A stretch of DNA of 64,000 nucleotides from a bacterium (GTDB taxonomy: Bacteria; Bacteroidota; Bacteroidia; Cytophagales; Cyclobacteriaceae), in the NCBI GenBank assembly GCA_024743255.1, contig JANSWY010000001.1:124001-188000 (forward strand), written 5' to 3'. Every line of letters starts with the position of its first letter. The stretch's first letter is position 1. Below are positions 24,641 to 33,791 of the stretch, piece by piece. Made by a program: the position numbers and the translations under genes. The notes below the pieces were generated by a model, which saw only the letters and a list, made by a program, of their open reading frames with translations, did no database searches and was not told the DNA's origin.

Positions 24641-25345
24641 TCAAATCCAGCCCCAATTATTGGTCCAGTTACAATAAAAACTAGCTTCATAATGCTGCCA
24701 ATATAAGTTCTTAGCAATTTTTGTCAAATTGTCCATGTTCTCTGAACTAGGTTGGTAGATATATTTAAAACAATCCAATTTATGGCCCCTGTACCGGATT
24801 TCTACAGAATCATTGTATTTTGAAATGGCAAGGCAGTTCGTTTGCTTAAGCAACTCCAAAATCAAACGAAGCTTTTGCTGACTTATTCGTCTGTTCTGTA
24901 AGAGCATTTTTGACATCTTAGAGTCGAGCGATCCTCTATAATCTATTGTCCAATCCGATACTTTATATCTGTCGAAAAGAATAGACTCTGAAACAAGCTG
25001 ACCAACCTCATTTTCGAATAAAGCAGTGCCGTTTACCCATGCAGAATCACCTTCAATTCTGACCTGATATAATTCCTCATAATTATAATAATCCACATGA
25101 TTAATAAACAAGTTGATTTCATTCTGATAGTAGTATGACTCCACTTCAAAGTTTTCAACATTCGCTAAAAGTGCCACAAGTTGATCAAACTTCTCAGGAT
25201 GTTTCTCATAATTCTTAACAAGCTCCTTTTCGATTTGAGCAATCTGGAAATCGTTAATCACATACTTCAGATAAACCTCATATGAGACATATATAACTAA
25301 TGAAGTAAAACCTAGCAGCAATATCTTTTTGAAACTAAACTTCAT
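24641..25345 (-). CDS. Membrane-anchored exported protein, 234 aa
   Basis: A basic start and one hydrophobic helix at about 8-25 act as signal anchor; the remainder is soluble, charged and aromatic-rich, with a Cys pair late in the protein. No known motif. It starts 2 bp after the stop of the 156-aa membrane protein, so they share a transcript. Confidence 0.5.
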   Translation of the reverse strand: MKFSFKKILLLGFTSLVIYVSYEVYLKYVINDFQIAQIEKELVKNYEKHPEKFDQLVALLANVENFEVESYYYQNEINLFINHVDYYNYEELYQVRIEGDSAWVNGTALFENEVGQLVSESILFDRYKVSDWTIDYRGSLDSKMSKMLLQNRRISQQKLRLILELLKQTNCLAISKYNDSVEIRYRGHKLDCFKYIYQPSSENMDNLTKIAKNLYWQHYEASFYCNWTNNWGWI

Positions 25346-25347
25346 AA

Positions 25348-25818
25348 CTACACGAAATGTGATTTGATACTTTTTCTATTCAGAAATCTAATTAACAGAA
25401 CTACTGGTGTTGACCAAAAGAGAGCGTTAATAATTGCACCAAAAGCCAACAATCCCATGCCCACTTGTCCTCCTAGACCTACTGATAGAGCTATCATCAA
25501 ACCCCAAATTAATAGGAACATTAAGCCAGCAATAATGGATACTAACCGATTGGCCCAGAGTTTATATTTAGTGATATAAATACCTCCAACCAATAAAAAT
25601 AATCCCATAAATACTATGGAAAGGCACATCACAACGTAGTTGGATAACAGAAATATCAACGGATCAAATTCTCCAGCATTCTCAGGAACCATGTCGCCCC
25701 CAATTCCAATTACGTACCATGCCAATGCACCCATGCTGTTACTAAATATCATTAGAACAGAAATAACTATGATTACAATCCCAATTGTCTTGATCGATTT
25801 TGGTTTTTGATCTTCCAT
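25348..25818 (-). CDS. Four-helix membrane protein, 156 aa
   Basis: Hydrophobic helices at about 10-35, 50-75, 84-108 and 115-145 with a short basic N-terminus; the last two are glycine-rich (SVGLGGQVGMGLLAFG). No family recognised. Spaced 2 bp from the genes on both sides, so it is central to a compact operon. Confidence 0.5.
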   Translation of the reverse strand: MEDQKPKSIKTIGIVIIVISVLMIFSNSMGALAWYVIGIGGDMVPENAGEFDPLIFLLSNYVVMCLSIVFMGLFLLVGGIYITKYKLWANRLVSIIAGLMFLLIWGLMIALSVGLGGQVGMGLLAFGAIINALFWSTPVVLLIRFLNRKSIKSHFV

Positions 25819-25819
25819 T

Positions 25820-26251
25820 CTAGCTTTTTATGTTTTTGGTTGGAAGCAATTCAATTTCTTCTTTTTCAATTTGACCTGTCTTCATATGTATAAGGCTTCC
25901 ATCTGGTTCTTGCCAGAATACATTTTTGGACTCTACGGTCTCAATGAATTTTGGTTTAATTATTTCCTGAAACTGCACACTACTACTAAGATTTCCCGAA
26001 CTTGTTCTTACCGGCAAAAAATAGATTAAAGAATCACCCTTAATTTTTGATTCGCAATGCATATAAAATGCAAATGGCTCCTTTGAATAAACAAACCTTA
26101 AAAAGTACTTGCCTTTATAAGTAATGATAGAGGGAGATTCTTCGAAATAACTCTTGTCACTATATGATGCGATACTCTTCGTTGTAGTACAGCTCCAAAA
26201 AAGTACAAGTCCCAATAAAGTAGCTGAGAATAAAGTTCTGATGGTCATCAT
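25820..26251 (-). CDS. Lipoprotein of unknown function, 143 aa
   Basis: Start taken at the ATG at 26251 (or the next codon), giving a lipoprotein signal with lipobox FWSC; the longer reading to 26332 adds a non-signal leader. The mature part is beta-rich. First gene of the compact operon 26251-24641. Confidence 0.5.
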   Translation of the reverse strand: MMTIRTLFSATLLGLVLFWSCTTTKSIASYSDKSYFEESPSIITYKGKYFLRFVYSKEPFAFYMHCESKIKGDSLIYFLPVRTSSGNLSSSVQFQEIIKPKFIETVESKNVFWQEPDGSLIHMKTGQIEKEEIELLPTKNIKS

Positions 26252-26379
26252 ATATTGCATTAAGACATGGTCAGCTGAGTTGCTCCTTGGCATAAAAGTA
26301 TGCTTTCTCAACCTGCGAATCAAGAATTTCAAATATTGATTAACACAAAATACCGCTGCTTAAACAACTAGCTTTAGAT

Positions 26380-27039
26380 CTAATCTTTCTTAAAAGTAAC
26401 AGTTGTAACAAACTTAGATTCAATAGGAGCCCCGTTTTGTTCTGCTGGTTCAAATGGGAATTTAATTGTTCTCAGTGCTCTGATTGCTTCTTTTTCTGCA
26501 ACCTCGTTAAATCCTTTAATAACTTTTATTGTTGTGACTTGACCCAATGTATCAACCGTGAGTTGCAAAAACATTCTACCATCCAACTCCAATGAATCGG
26601 GATACTTTATTTCATTTGTTAATGCCTTATAGAGCTTTTCAATTCCACCTTTTGGCTGTGGGAAATAGATTGAGGTTGGCTCACCCTCTTCTACATATTC
26701 ACCAAAAACAATATCTCCCATTACTTCACAAGTTTGCTCCAAAGAGTCCAATTCAATAATATCCTGACCATGAGCTGTTGAAACTATTGTACTACCTGCT
26801 ATAGCGGTTGCCGCGAGGTATTTTAAAAATGTTTTACTGAGTTGAGATGGTTTAAATATTCCGCATACTCTTGAACTTGAATCATTCAAAACCTGAAGTA
26901 GTTGTGCTTCCGTCTTATTCGTAAAGTCAATCACCGGTTTCGAACAATCACTACAACTATACTCACCGTTCTCTTTATCTAGAGAATCTTTGGTTTTTGG
27001 ACAGCTAAAGCTCAGGTTGACATTCTTTATTTCTGACAT
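26380..27039 (-). CDS. TonB_C-domain protein with cysteine-rich N-terminus
   Basis: 219 residues. Residues 13-65 hold a zinc-ribbon-like set of cysteines (FSCPKTK, YSCSDCSK, SRVCGIF). A hydrophobic, alanine-rich segment follows at about 72-88, then a C-terminal domain of about 90 residues of TonB_C type (LDGRMFLQLTVDTLGQVTTI, then EAIRALRTIKFPFEPAEQNG). Family knowledge: TonB_C domains pair with outer-membrane transporters, but in Bacteroidota many occur outside ExbB/ExbD systems. The Cys part resembles a cytoplasmic zinc domain, an unusual partner. Confidence 0.65.
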   Translation of the reverse strand: MSEIKNVNLSFSCPKTKDSLDKENGEYSCSDCSKPVIDFTNKTEAQLLQVLNDSSSRVCGIFKPSQLSKTFLKYLAATAIAGSTIVSTAHGQDIIELDSLEQTCEVMGDIVFGEYVEEGEPTSIYFPQPKGGIEKLYKALTNEIKYPDSLELDGRMFLQLTVDTLGQVTTIKVIKGFNEVAEKEAIRALRTIKFPFEPAEQNGAPIESKFVTTVTFKKD

Positions 27040-27100
27040 AATGGTTCTTTTTCATTTATAATCCCGGAGAGTCGAAATGTCACATTGAAATACAAATAAA

Positions 27101-27131
27101 AATGCCATAAACTACAAAAGCTTATGGCATT
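27101..27131 (-). terminator. Rho-independent terminator of the second permease gene
   Basis: AATGCCATAA (27101-27110) pairs with TTATGGCATT (27122-27131). On the minus strand the stem is followed by a T-rich tract, 27 bp after the stop of the permease gene at 27158. Confidence 0.6.
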
Positions 27132-27157
27132 CAACTATTGCGTTTTAAATACCAATA

Positions 27158-29782
27158 TCATTCATTCTTTAAATTCTCAGAGGGGTTGGCCTGTGCCACA
27201 CGAAATGCGTGAAACCCGGTAGTTGCAACGGTCACCAAAGTAATGATGACAATCACGAGGGCAAACAACATCAGATTAATATTCACATGATATTCAAATC
27301 CATTTAGCCAGTTCTCTGCAAACCAATAGGCAAAAACAAATGCCGGAACTGCTCCAATCATCACAAGGATAACAAACTCCTTAACCAACAGTGAAACCAA
27401 TCCCTGGATACTTGCGCCTAGTACTTTTCTGATGCTTATTTCTTTACTTCTTTGCTCAGCTGTAAATGATGCTAGTCCCAGCAATCCAAGTGCTGCTATC
27501 ACAATCATTATTATTGAAAAGCCAAGGAACAGATTTCCCCTAATTCTATCATCCTCATAAAACTGAACAAAATTCTGATCCAAAAACTGAGACTCAAACG
27601 GACGATTTGGAAATAGCTCTTTCCATTTATCCTCCATATAATTTATAGTCTCAAGATAGTTGCCTTCTACTTTCACCATCACCCGTGGATTCTCCAGACT
27701 AGGTGCAAACAATAGTGGTTCAATAGGATCATGCAATGACGATTGATGGAAATCTTTTGCAACTCCAACTACTCTGTGAAATACAGTGGAATCACGACTA
27801 AACTGAATACGCTTTCCAATTGGATCTGTCCAACCTAACCTACGAACCATCGCTTCATTCACAATCAATGCCCTTGCCGTATCTGTACTATACTCAAATG
27901 AAAAATTTCTTCCTTGTGCCATTTCAATTCCGAGAGTCGGAAAATACTCAAAATCTATCCTCAACTCGTTCATTCCCAAATCCTCCATGTTACCTTCGTT
28001 GGTCTCAACAGAACGCATTCTGTTTGGGTAACCGCCTCCAGGAATAGAGCTTGCTGTTGTTACATTAGAAATATTTGGATTCTGAAGCAGCCGCTGTTTT
28101 AATACGTCCCATTGCTGAACTGTCTCTCTGCTAAGATTAAATGACACTACCTGATCCTTATCAAATCCCAGGTCCTTATTTCGCAAGTATTGCATTTGAT
28201 CATTGATAACAAATGTGCTGATCAACATGAAAATTGATATTGCAAACTGCAATCCTACCAATCCCCTTCTAAGGAATGGATTCCCGGATCTCTTTGCAGA
28301 TCCTCCTCCTCTTAAAGCTTTTGATGGAGTAAATGCTGATAAATAGAATGCTGGATATGATCCACTTAGAATTCCAGTCACAACAAAGACCATTACAATA
28401 ACCAAAATCACTTCTGCATTCAATAATTGTGTGAAATCCAAACTAGTGCCTAATTGGATATTGATTACCGGAACTACAAGGCTTAAAATAAACAGACTCA
28501 GGACCAGACTAACTGAAGCAATCACGACACTTTCTGCTATAAACTGACTAATCAAAGAGCCTCTCTTAGCACCCATTGTCTTTCGAACTCCTACTTCCAG
28601 AGCCCTTCTCATTGACTGTGCTGTTGCAAGATTCATGTAATTGATGCATGCAATGATGATCAGAAATATGGCTACAACTGAAAATATGTAGATATAATCG
28701 ATGCTGCCAAGTGCAGTTGGTTCGCCTTCAAACTCAGAGTACAAGTGGATATCTCTAATCGGAAGCATCTCATAAACAACTTGTAGATCAAACCGGTCAA
28801 AAATTACTCGGATATAGGTGTCCATTATTTCTCCATTCAACCTGTCTTCCACAACTTGCGGAGAGGCTGTTGGGGTCAATTTGAAATAGGTGTAAATGCC
28901 AAAACCACCCCATCTTTCGGAGCTATACATTTGCTGATTAGTGCTCGCCGAACCAAGCGCTTTTGCAATGAGATGTGAGTTTTTAGGTTGGTCCTTATAA
29001 ACACCTGTTACCTCAAATGAGAAATTATCCGTTTCCAGTATTTCACCGATTGGATTGTTCCCTTTAAAAATTCTTGTTGCTTCAGATTCGCTTAAGCAGA
29101 TAGAATTAGGTTTGATCAACGCAGTAGCAGGATCCCCATGAATCAAATCAAAAGCAAAGACATCAAAAACAGTAGAATCCACGAGATAAACATCCTCCAT
29201 CATGTAATTCACGTTTTTGCTCTCAAATCTGGTTCTACCCTGTCTGAAGAAACGGACATATTGCTCCACTTCACCAAAGGTTTCATGTACCGTAGGTCCC
29301 AACGGTACTTGTGTGGTTACCCAACTATCCTTGGTACCATCAGCTTCTGTAAAATGGGATGAAACTCTGTAGATGCGATCTACATCTTTATGATAATTGT
29401 CAAAACTGAGCTCCTGGTTGAGGTATAACAAAATGACCAGACTGGAAACAATTCCAAGTGTTAGCCCAAAGATGTTGAGTGCTGCATAACCTGGTTTGCG
29501 TAGCAAGTGCCTGACTGCTATTCGCAAGTAAATTTTTAACATATGTGCTGTATTTGAGTTTATTTGACTTTCTAGTTTTTTCCATGCGTACGGCTGGCAA
29601 CATCGCATTACATCCCAGGCGTAATGAAACATAGCACGCGTCTTCCCGATCTCCTCTAACCGATCAATGTAGAGTTCCTCCAGGTCTCCATGGAGCTCCT
29701 CAAATTTTTCACTTTTGCAATACCATTTGAAAAAGAGAAACAGGAACCGGGGTAATTTGGGTAAGTTATTTATTGGTTCCAT
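27158..29782 (-). CDS. MacB/FtsX-family ABC transporter permease (second paralog)
   Basis: 874 residues, same architecture as 15811-18459: soluble prefix (LPRFLFLFFKWYCKSEKFEELHGD), first helix near 100-120, periplasmic core, FtsX block about 370-480 and C-terminal FtsX block with EQRSKEISIRKVLGAS near 780. The similarity extends over the full length. No ATPase gene nearby. Its start overlaps the end of its PadR gene by 13 bp, so expression is coupled. Confidence 0.88.
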   Translation of the reverse strand: MEPINNLPKLPRFLFLFFKWYCKSEKFEELHGDLEELYIDRLEEIGKTRAMFHYAWDVMRCCQPYAWKKLESQINSNTAHMLKIYLRIAVRHLLRKPGYAALNIFGLTLGIVSSLVILLYLNQELSFDNYHKDVDRIYRVSSHFTEADGTKDSWVTTQVPLGPTVHETFGEVEQYVRFFRQGRTRFESKNVNYMMEDVYLVDSTVFDVFAFDLIHGDPATALIKPNSICLSESEATRIFKGNNPIGEILETDNFSFEVTGVYKDQPKNSHLIAKALGSASTNQQMYSSERWGGFGIYTYFKLTPTASPQVVEDRLNGEIMDTYIRVIFDRFDLQVVYEMLPIRDIHLYSEFEGEPTALGSIDYIYIFSVVAIFLIIIACINYMNLATAQSMRRALEVGVRKTMGAKRGSLISQFIAESVVIASVSLVLSLFILSLVVPVINIQLGTSLDFTQLLNAEVILVIVMVFVVTGILSGSYPAFYLSAFTPSKALRGGGSAKRSGNPFLRRGLVGLQFAISIFMLISTFVINDQMQYLRNKDLGFDKDQVVSFNLSRETVQQWDVLKQRLLQNPNISNVTTASSIPGGGYPNRMRSVETNEGNMEDLGMNELRIDFEYFPTLGIEMAQGRNFSFEYSTDTARALIVNEAMVRRLGWTDPIGKRIQFSRDSTVFHRVVGVAKDFHQSSLHDPIEPLLFAPSLENPRVMVKVEGNYLETINYMEDKWKELFPNRPFESQFLDQNFVQFYEDDRIRGNLFLGFSIIMIVIAALGLLGLASFTAEQRSKEISIRKVLGASIQGLVSLLVKEFVILVMIGAVPAFVFAYWFAENWLNGFEYHVNINLMLFALVIVIITLVTVATTGFHAFRVAQANPSENLKNE

Positions 29783-30105
29783 TGGAAAGCTTTTTCTGGG
29801 ATTTGGCTGTGAAGACTCATTCTAAGATCTTTCGAATCATCCAGAGCCTTTTTTCCGACCGGAGTAATTCGAAATAAGCGTCTGCGTTTACCGCCTCGCT
29901 TAGACACTGGATCGCTCATATATGACTCGAGCATCCCCTTTTCTTCCAGACGATAAAGCGCCTTATGAACGGCACTTATATTCACTTTACGGCCAGATTG
30001 ACTCTCTATCTCCGCCTTAATTAACACCGCATAAGCCTCCTCAAACAGGATAGCTGATATCAATAAAACAATCTCTTCGAACTCTCCGATGTAATATCTT
30101 CCCAT
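29770..30105 (-). CDS. PadR-family transcriptional regulator (second paralog)
   Basis: 111 residues from the ATG at 30105; the TTG at 30123 would lie inside a repeated operator motif and is rejected. Same winged-helix pattern as at 18464: GEFEEIVLLISAILFEEAYAVLI, VNISAVHKALYRLEEKGMLES, RGGKRRRLFRITPVGKKAL. Overlaps the permease by 13 bp. Confidence 0.88.
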   Translation of the reverse strand: MGRYYIGEFEEIVLLISAILFEEAYAVLIKAEIESQSGRKVNISAVHKALYRLEEKGMLESYMSDPVSKRGGKRRRLFRITPVGKKALDDSKDLRMSLHSQIPEKAFQWNQ

Positions 30106-30112
30106 ATTAATC

Positions 30113-30162
30113 ACTTTTGCCAATAATTACGCAAACGTATCAATAATGTTTACTTTTGCCAA
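30113..30162 (-). promoter_or_regulatory. Promoter and repeated operator of the second PadR/permease unit
   Basis: On the minus strand TTG (30162-30160), 20 nt, then TACGTTTG (30139-30132) matches the Bacteroidota promoter. ACTTTTGCCAA occurs exactly twice on the plus strand, at 30113-30123 and 30152-30162: one copy covers the -33 box, the other lies a few bases after the expected transcription start. This suggests autorepression by the PadR protein. Confidence 0.6.
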
Positions 30163-30206
30163 CAAAATGATGTTAGAATAATTTGGAAGGTGAGACCAAA
30201 ACAATC

Positions 30207-30724
30207 TTATTTTAATTCAATAATGTCCTCTTTTCCTAATTTATAAGCAGAACTAAGCATGGCAATCGCAATGAATTGAAATAAGATTGCATGCCCCGAA
30301 AAACATAAGCTTTATGTTCATAATATTCCTCCTCAGTAATTTCTTTCACTACTTTTCCCTGATATTCCAGCACATACTTTCCATCTACTTTTTCAGGGGA
30401 TAGTCCACCATTTAAGTAGAAAAGAGAATAGAAAAAATTGAAGAAACAATATGCTATTACAAACCAGGTCATCCTTTTCAATACAGCAGGAGTTCCTTTC
30501 AATGCCTTTGACCAGATTTTTCGTGGGTCTGATTTAGCTGTATATTTTTTGATTGATTTAATGGCAGCTGCAAAAGTTGGGAACACACTTACCACGGTAA
30601 GAAATATCATAAGAGAGCTAGAAGTTCTTAATGATGGGAAGTAGGATAATACATGAAAAAAGGCCGTTATAGCCATTAACAATATAGCTAAATAAAGAAA
30701 TTTTTTGATGGTTGTAATTTTCAT
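30207..30724 (-). pseudogene. Three-helix membrane protein with a frameshift near its C-terminus
   Basis: The uninterrupted reading ends at 30236 (162 aa), but its last 20 residues look unlike a membrane protein. One more base in the run GTTTTTCGGGG (minus strand, about 30294-30304) would restore FSGHAILFQFIAIAMLSSAY and a charged end, stopping at 30207 (172 aa). That continuation is a plausible final membrane helix. Helices near 8-25, 38-58 and 85-105 precede it. The homopolymer makes a sequencing error or a recent mutation equally possible. Confidence 0.55.
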
Positions 30725-30752
30725 TTGGTTTAAGGATTCAGTTCTATTTTTC

Positions 30753-31214
30753 TTATTGGATTGCTGAAATAGTTTGCTTTCCGTTTAATGCTTCAAAAAG
30801 TTCAGGAAACTCCTCCCAAACCTTTTTATCGTCACTTAATCCATCATTGTTATGATCGAAATATTCTAAGCCTGCCCCTATCAGACCGAATAAATTTTGC
30901 CTTGTCTTGGTATCAAAAGACTTAGTAAGTTGAATGAATTCTTCCTCTCCTATTCTATAAATTATTTGGGTCATAATGTATCCAAGGTCATAACAGCCTG
31001 CGCCTCCACCACACTGAAATTCGGCTAATTCAGCAAGCGCATCTGATTCTTTTTGAAGGACTCTTTCAATCAATTCAATCATCTGTTGGTTTTCCTGATA
31101 ATTCTGGTGGACAAAAAGAGTCTCTCCTATAATTATTCCATCCACTTCCTTTTGTTTACAAGAAGTAAAGGGAATAAGAAAGATGAGGAACATGATCAGA
31201 TTTGAGTTATTCAT
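30753..31214 (-). CDS. Lipoprotein with EF-hand-like acidic loop, 153 aa
   Basis: Start at the ATG at 31214, which gives a lipoprotein signal with lipobox FTSC (Cys19); the ORF extends to 31232 without benefit. DHNNDGLSDDKKVWEEF near the C-terminus resembles a calcium loop with a following helix, and FQCGGGAGC in the middle holds paired cysteines. Ends 28 bp before the next gene (30724) on the same strand. Confidence 0.5.
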   Translation of the reverse strand: MNNSNLIMFLIFLIPFTSCKQKEVDGIIIGETLFVHQNYQENQQMIELIERVLQKESDALAELAEFQCGGGAGCYDLGYIMTQIIYRIGEEEFIQLTKSFDTKTRQNLFGLIGAGLEYFDHNNDGLSDDKKVWEEFPELFEALNGKQTISAIQ

Positions 31215-31254
31215 TATTTTTAGCCAAGTCAAAGAGTCAAATTTGTGTGTTCTT

Positions 31255-32022
31255 TCAAAACGAGTTGTTCATTAATTCCGGGCCTATTTCAATCTCATTC
31301 CGGAGTACGTCCTCTATTTCTTCGAAGGCTGGGATCGTAAAGATCTTTCCAATAGGGTGATATATTGTATATTCTTTCAAGAAGCAGGGTTTGAATGATC
31401 CAAATACTTGGTAACCTGGTCCATCTTCGACAAATCAATAAGGTCCAAAGAATTCCAATCCATTAAAAGTAAACTCCATTTCGTACCCAACCTCATTAAG
31501 CACCTTAGCGAGTTCTTGATTGCTAATTTCAGGTGATCCTGTAATCCAAATTGCAGTGACAATATCAGATTCAAAATCTATGAAAATACCATTGTAGTCT
31601 TGTCCGTAACCATACGTGTTCTTTGATATTAGTTCTCCTGGTGTGATCCCCGTAGAAACCCTAGTATGTTTTTCTAATGCCAACCGATTTAGAATTGAAT
31701 CAAGCTCCTTTAAATCAATCATGCGTTGCTTCAATTTGATTCCATCGCCTTCTCGTATATACAGGTTGTTGTATCCATTTTTATCAACATCATTCGCTGA
31801 AAAATCCTGAATGTTTGTTGCCTGTTTGATGAGTTGGTTGAAATTCTCTGAAGGAACAATCTCAACTTGACGATAATCGTCCTCATGATAGAAGATAGAA
31901 CCGAAAATTTCTGCCGGGGCTTTTTTAAAATCGGAATTTAGGTTTTGGTCGGATTTTCTCTGAGCGATAATGATCAAGACAACTCCAATTAAGGTTATGG
32001 TTATGATGACGATAGTTTGCAT
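31255..32022 (-). pseudogene. Single-helix membrane protein interrupted by an in-frame TGA
   Basis: The reading from ATG at 32022 (N-terminal membrane helix at about 3-18) stops at a TGA at 31435-31437 after 195 residues. The same frame then continues, protein-like, for 59 more residues (beginning FVEDGPGYQVFGSFKP and ending PELMNNSF) to a stop at 31255-31257. The simplest reading is one 255-residue gene split by a nonsense mutation. No selenocysteine element or neighbouring sel genes are seen. Function unknown. Confidence 0.6.
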
Positions 32023-32092
32023 GAAGAGCTAATTTCTCAATAATCTAATAATTACGCTCAATTCTGAAGATAATTTTAAGCAAAGGCTTGAT

Positions 32093-32707
32093 TTAACCTT
32101 CAATTGCCAACCTCGCATTAATTATTTCCTGTATAGTGATTTCGAACTCATTTGAATATACCCGCGTATCTTCATCACCAAAACTATATATGGATAAATA
32201 AAGTCGGCATCTCATAAAGTTCAAAGAATTGACATCAATATCCTCTTCTTTTAAGTCAGTTTCGAACTCATACAATGCAAACTCAGGTAATACTTCCTCA
32301 AGCTTTAAATTTTCTAATTTAAAGGACTCATAAGGCCTTATGTAAGCAGCACCTATATCAGTTCCACAATCAAAACCTCCTCCAGTATCATAAAGGCTAG
32401 CACCATTTCTAATGAATTGAAATCTATTGGCGTAGCTAAATAAAACACTGTCGTGCATATTAATAAATGCATCGGTTCGATATAAAATAATGGGGATATA
32501 TGAGAAAGTTTTATTCTTCATTTGTAGATTAAAAGTGCCGTCCATGTTCCTTTCAATCTGGTAATCCATCTCACCATCAAATTCTTGAAATGTTTCCGGA
32601 TGGAAATAATAAACTAAGAAATAACCCCTGAGGATATGAACATCCACAAATGTTACTAACGCAATGATTAGAATCACCGCGAGCAGTATTTTTCGTAATC
32701 TGCTCAC
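32093..32707 (-). CDS. Membrane-anchored exported protein, 204 aa
   Basis: A basic start and hydrophobic helix at about 6-25 act as signal anchor; the mature part is beta-rich with scattered aromatics and few cysteines. No family recognised. Starts 6 bp before the end of 32714-33166, so they are probably co-transcribed. Confidence 0.5.
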   Translation of the reverse strand: MSRLRKILLAVILIIALVTFVDVHILRGYFLVYYFHPETFQEFDGEMDYQIERNMDGTFNLQMKNKTFSYIPIILYRTDAFINMHDSVLFSYANRFQFIRNGASLYDTGGGFDCGTDIGAAYIRPYESFKLENLKLEEVLPEFALYEFETDLKEEDIDVNSLNFMRCRLYLSIYSFGDEDTRVYSNEFEITIQEIINARLAIEG

Positions 32708-32713
32708 AGCTGC

Positions 32714-33166
32714 TTAGTTTCCACCATTCTTCAAGGTAAATCCTACCGGAGCTTTGAGCTCACCGAAATCATACATGTTGATATAGATGGATACTGTGTC
32801 CTTAGCACCTGTCCAGGATACCTTATAATTATCCAACATTCCATAGCCACCAAAGCCATTTTCACTTTTCACAGTGCAGCAACTTCCAGACCTGAAATAG
32901 CTTATTTCCTCACCATTTGGTCCTGCCAGAGCATTTAGATATCTCCGCTCATTTTTTGGCCCCTCCGAATCCTTCACGCCACCCACCATAACGGCTTTTT
33001 CAGGTGTAAACCCATATTTTGGGTCTTTAGAGATTTTTGTAATTACAAACGTCTCGTCATCAAACAATTGGGCCCGAGTTCCTGAATTGCCCGATGTTGT
33101 AGTTTTAGATCCAGCGCAGGAACAAAGTATGAACGTGATTAATACGGAGTAAACTATATTTTTCAT
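32714..33166 (-). CDS. Lipoprotein of unknown function, 150 aa
   Basis: Start at the ATG at 33166, giving a lipoprotein signal with lipobox LCSC and AGSKTTT after it; the longer reading to 33199 adds a non-signal leader. The mature part has a small Cys pair (SGSCCTV) in a loop. No family recognised. Confidence 0.5.
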   Translation of the reverse strand: MKNIVYSVLITFILCSCAGSKTTTSGNSGTRAQLFDDETFVITKISKDPKYGFTPEKAVMVGGVKDSEGPKNERRYLNALAGPNGEEISYFRSGSCCTVKSENGFGGYGMLDNYKVSWTGAKDTVSIYINMYDFGELKAPVGFTLKNGGN

Positions 33167-33221
33167 TATGGTATTGTTTTCAAATAAATAATATCTCAAC
33201 TCTTAAATAGGTAGCAAAAGA

Positions 33222-33791
33222 TTACCAGCTTCTCTCAATTCCTTCTTCCGAAAGTATTTCCGATAAATCTTTCCTTGGTTTCAAGGGATTCTTGTAATTC
33301 ATCACACAGCCTTGATCGGTCATATCATTACCTTCTCTATCAGTCAGGGTAGATATTTGGTCCAAAATGTTGGAATCACCATCGTAATAGATGGATTGAA
33401 TGGATACCAGGACTCCATCAGTACATATTCCATTGAAAAACCGAAGTGTATTCGTGTAGTTAATTACTTTTCCCTCATTATTTAAGTAATATAAGTGCTG
33501 CTTAAACCAATTTCCACTCTCACTAAAAGGATGAATACTAAAGGCCAGGGCCTTATTATTTTTACCGATCAGAATATAGTATGTTGACCTGATATCGCCA
33601 GAGCTATATTTAGTTTAATCATAGTTTATGATCTGATTCTGTGAATCCTTCATCAATTGAATCAGATGTTTGTCTTTAGAATTATTGATTGAGTCAGTAA
33701 ATGCAATTCTCTCTTTGATTTTATCAATTGTTTGAGCGAAACAAATGGATGAACTAATAAGAATGGAAAAAATAATTGAACTTACTTTCAT
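33222..33791 (-). pseudogene. Exported protein gene interrupted by one in-frame TAA
   Basis: From ATG at 33791 the minus strand reads 58 residues, starting with a clean signal peptide (MKVSSIIFSILISSSICFAQ), to a TAA at 33615-33617. The same frame then continues without a stop for 130 residues (TKYSSGDIRSTYYILIGKNN at first, EEGIERSW at the end) to TAA at 33222. Everything apart from the single stop looks like one intact 190-codon gene, so this is a recent nonsense mutation or a sequencing error. Its ATG overlaps the stop of the heptad ORF 33788-34006 as ATGA. Confidence 0.7.

Noticed and set aside
31435-31437. Selenocysteine codon at the in-frame TGA
   Set aside because: No SECIS-like hairpin is obvious and no sel genes lie in the window; nonsense mutation is simpler.
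31377-31574. 65-aa reading overlapping the TGA-split gene
   Set aside because: Out of frame with the split gene, whose own frame continues past the stop with better residue composition.
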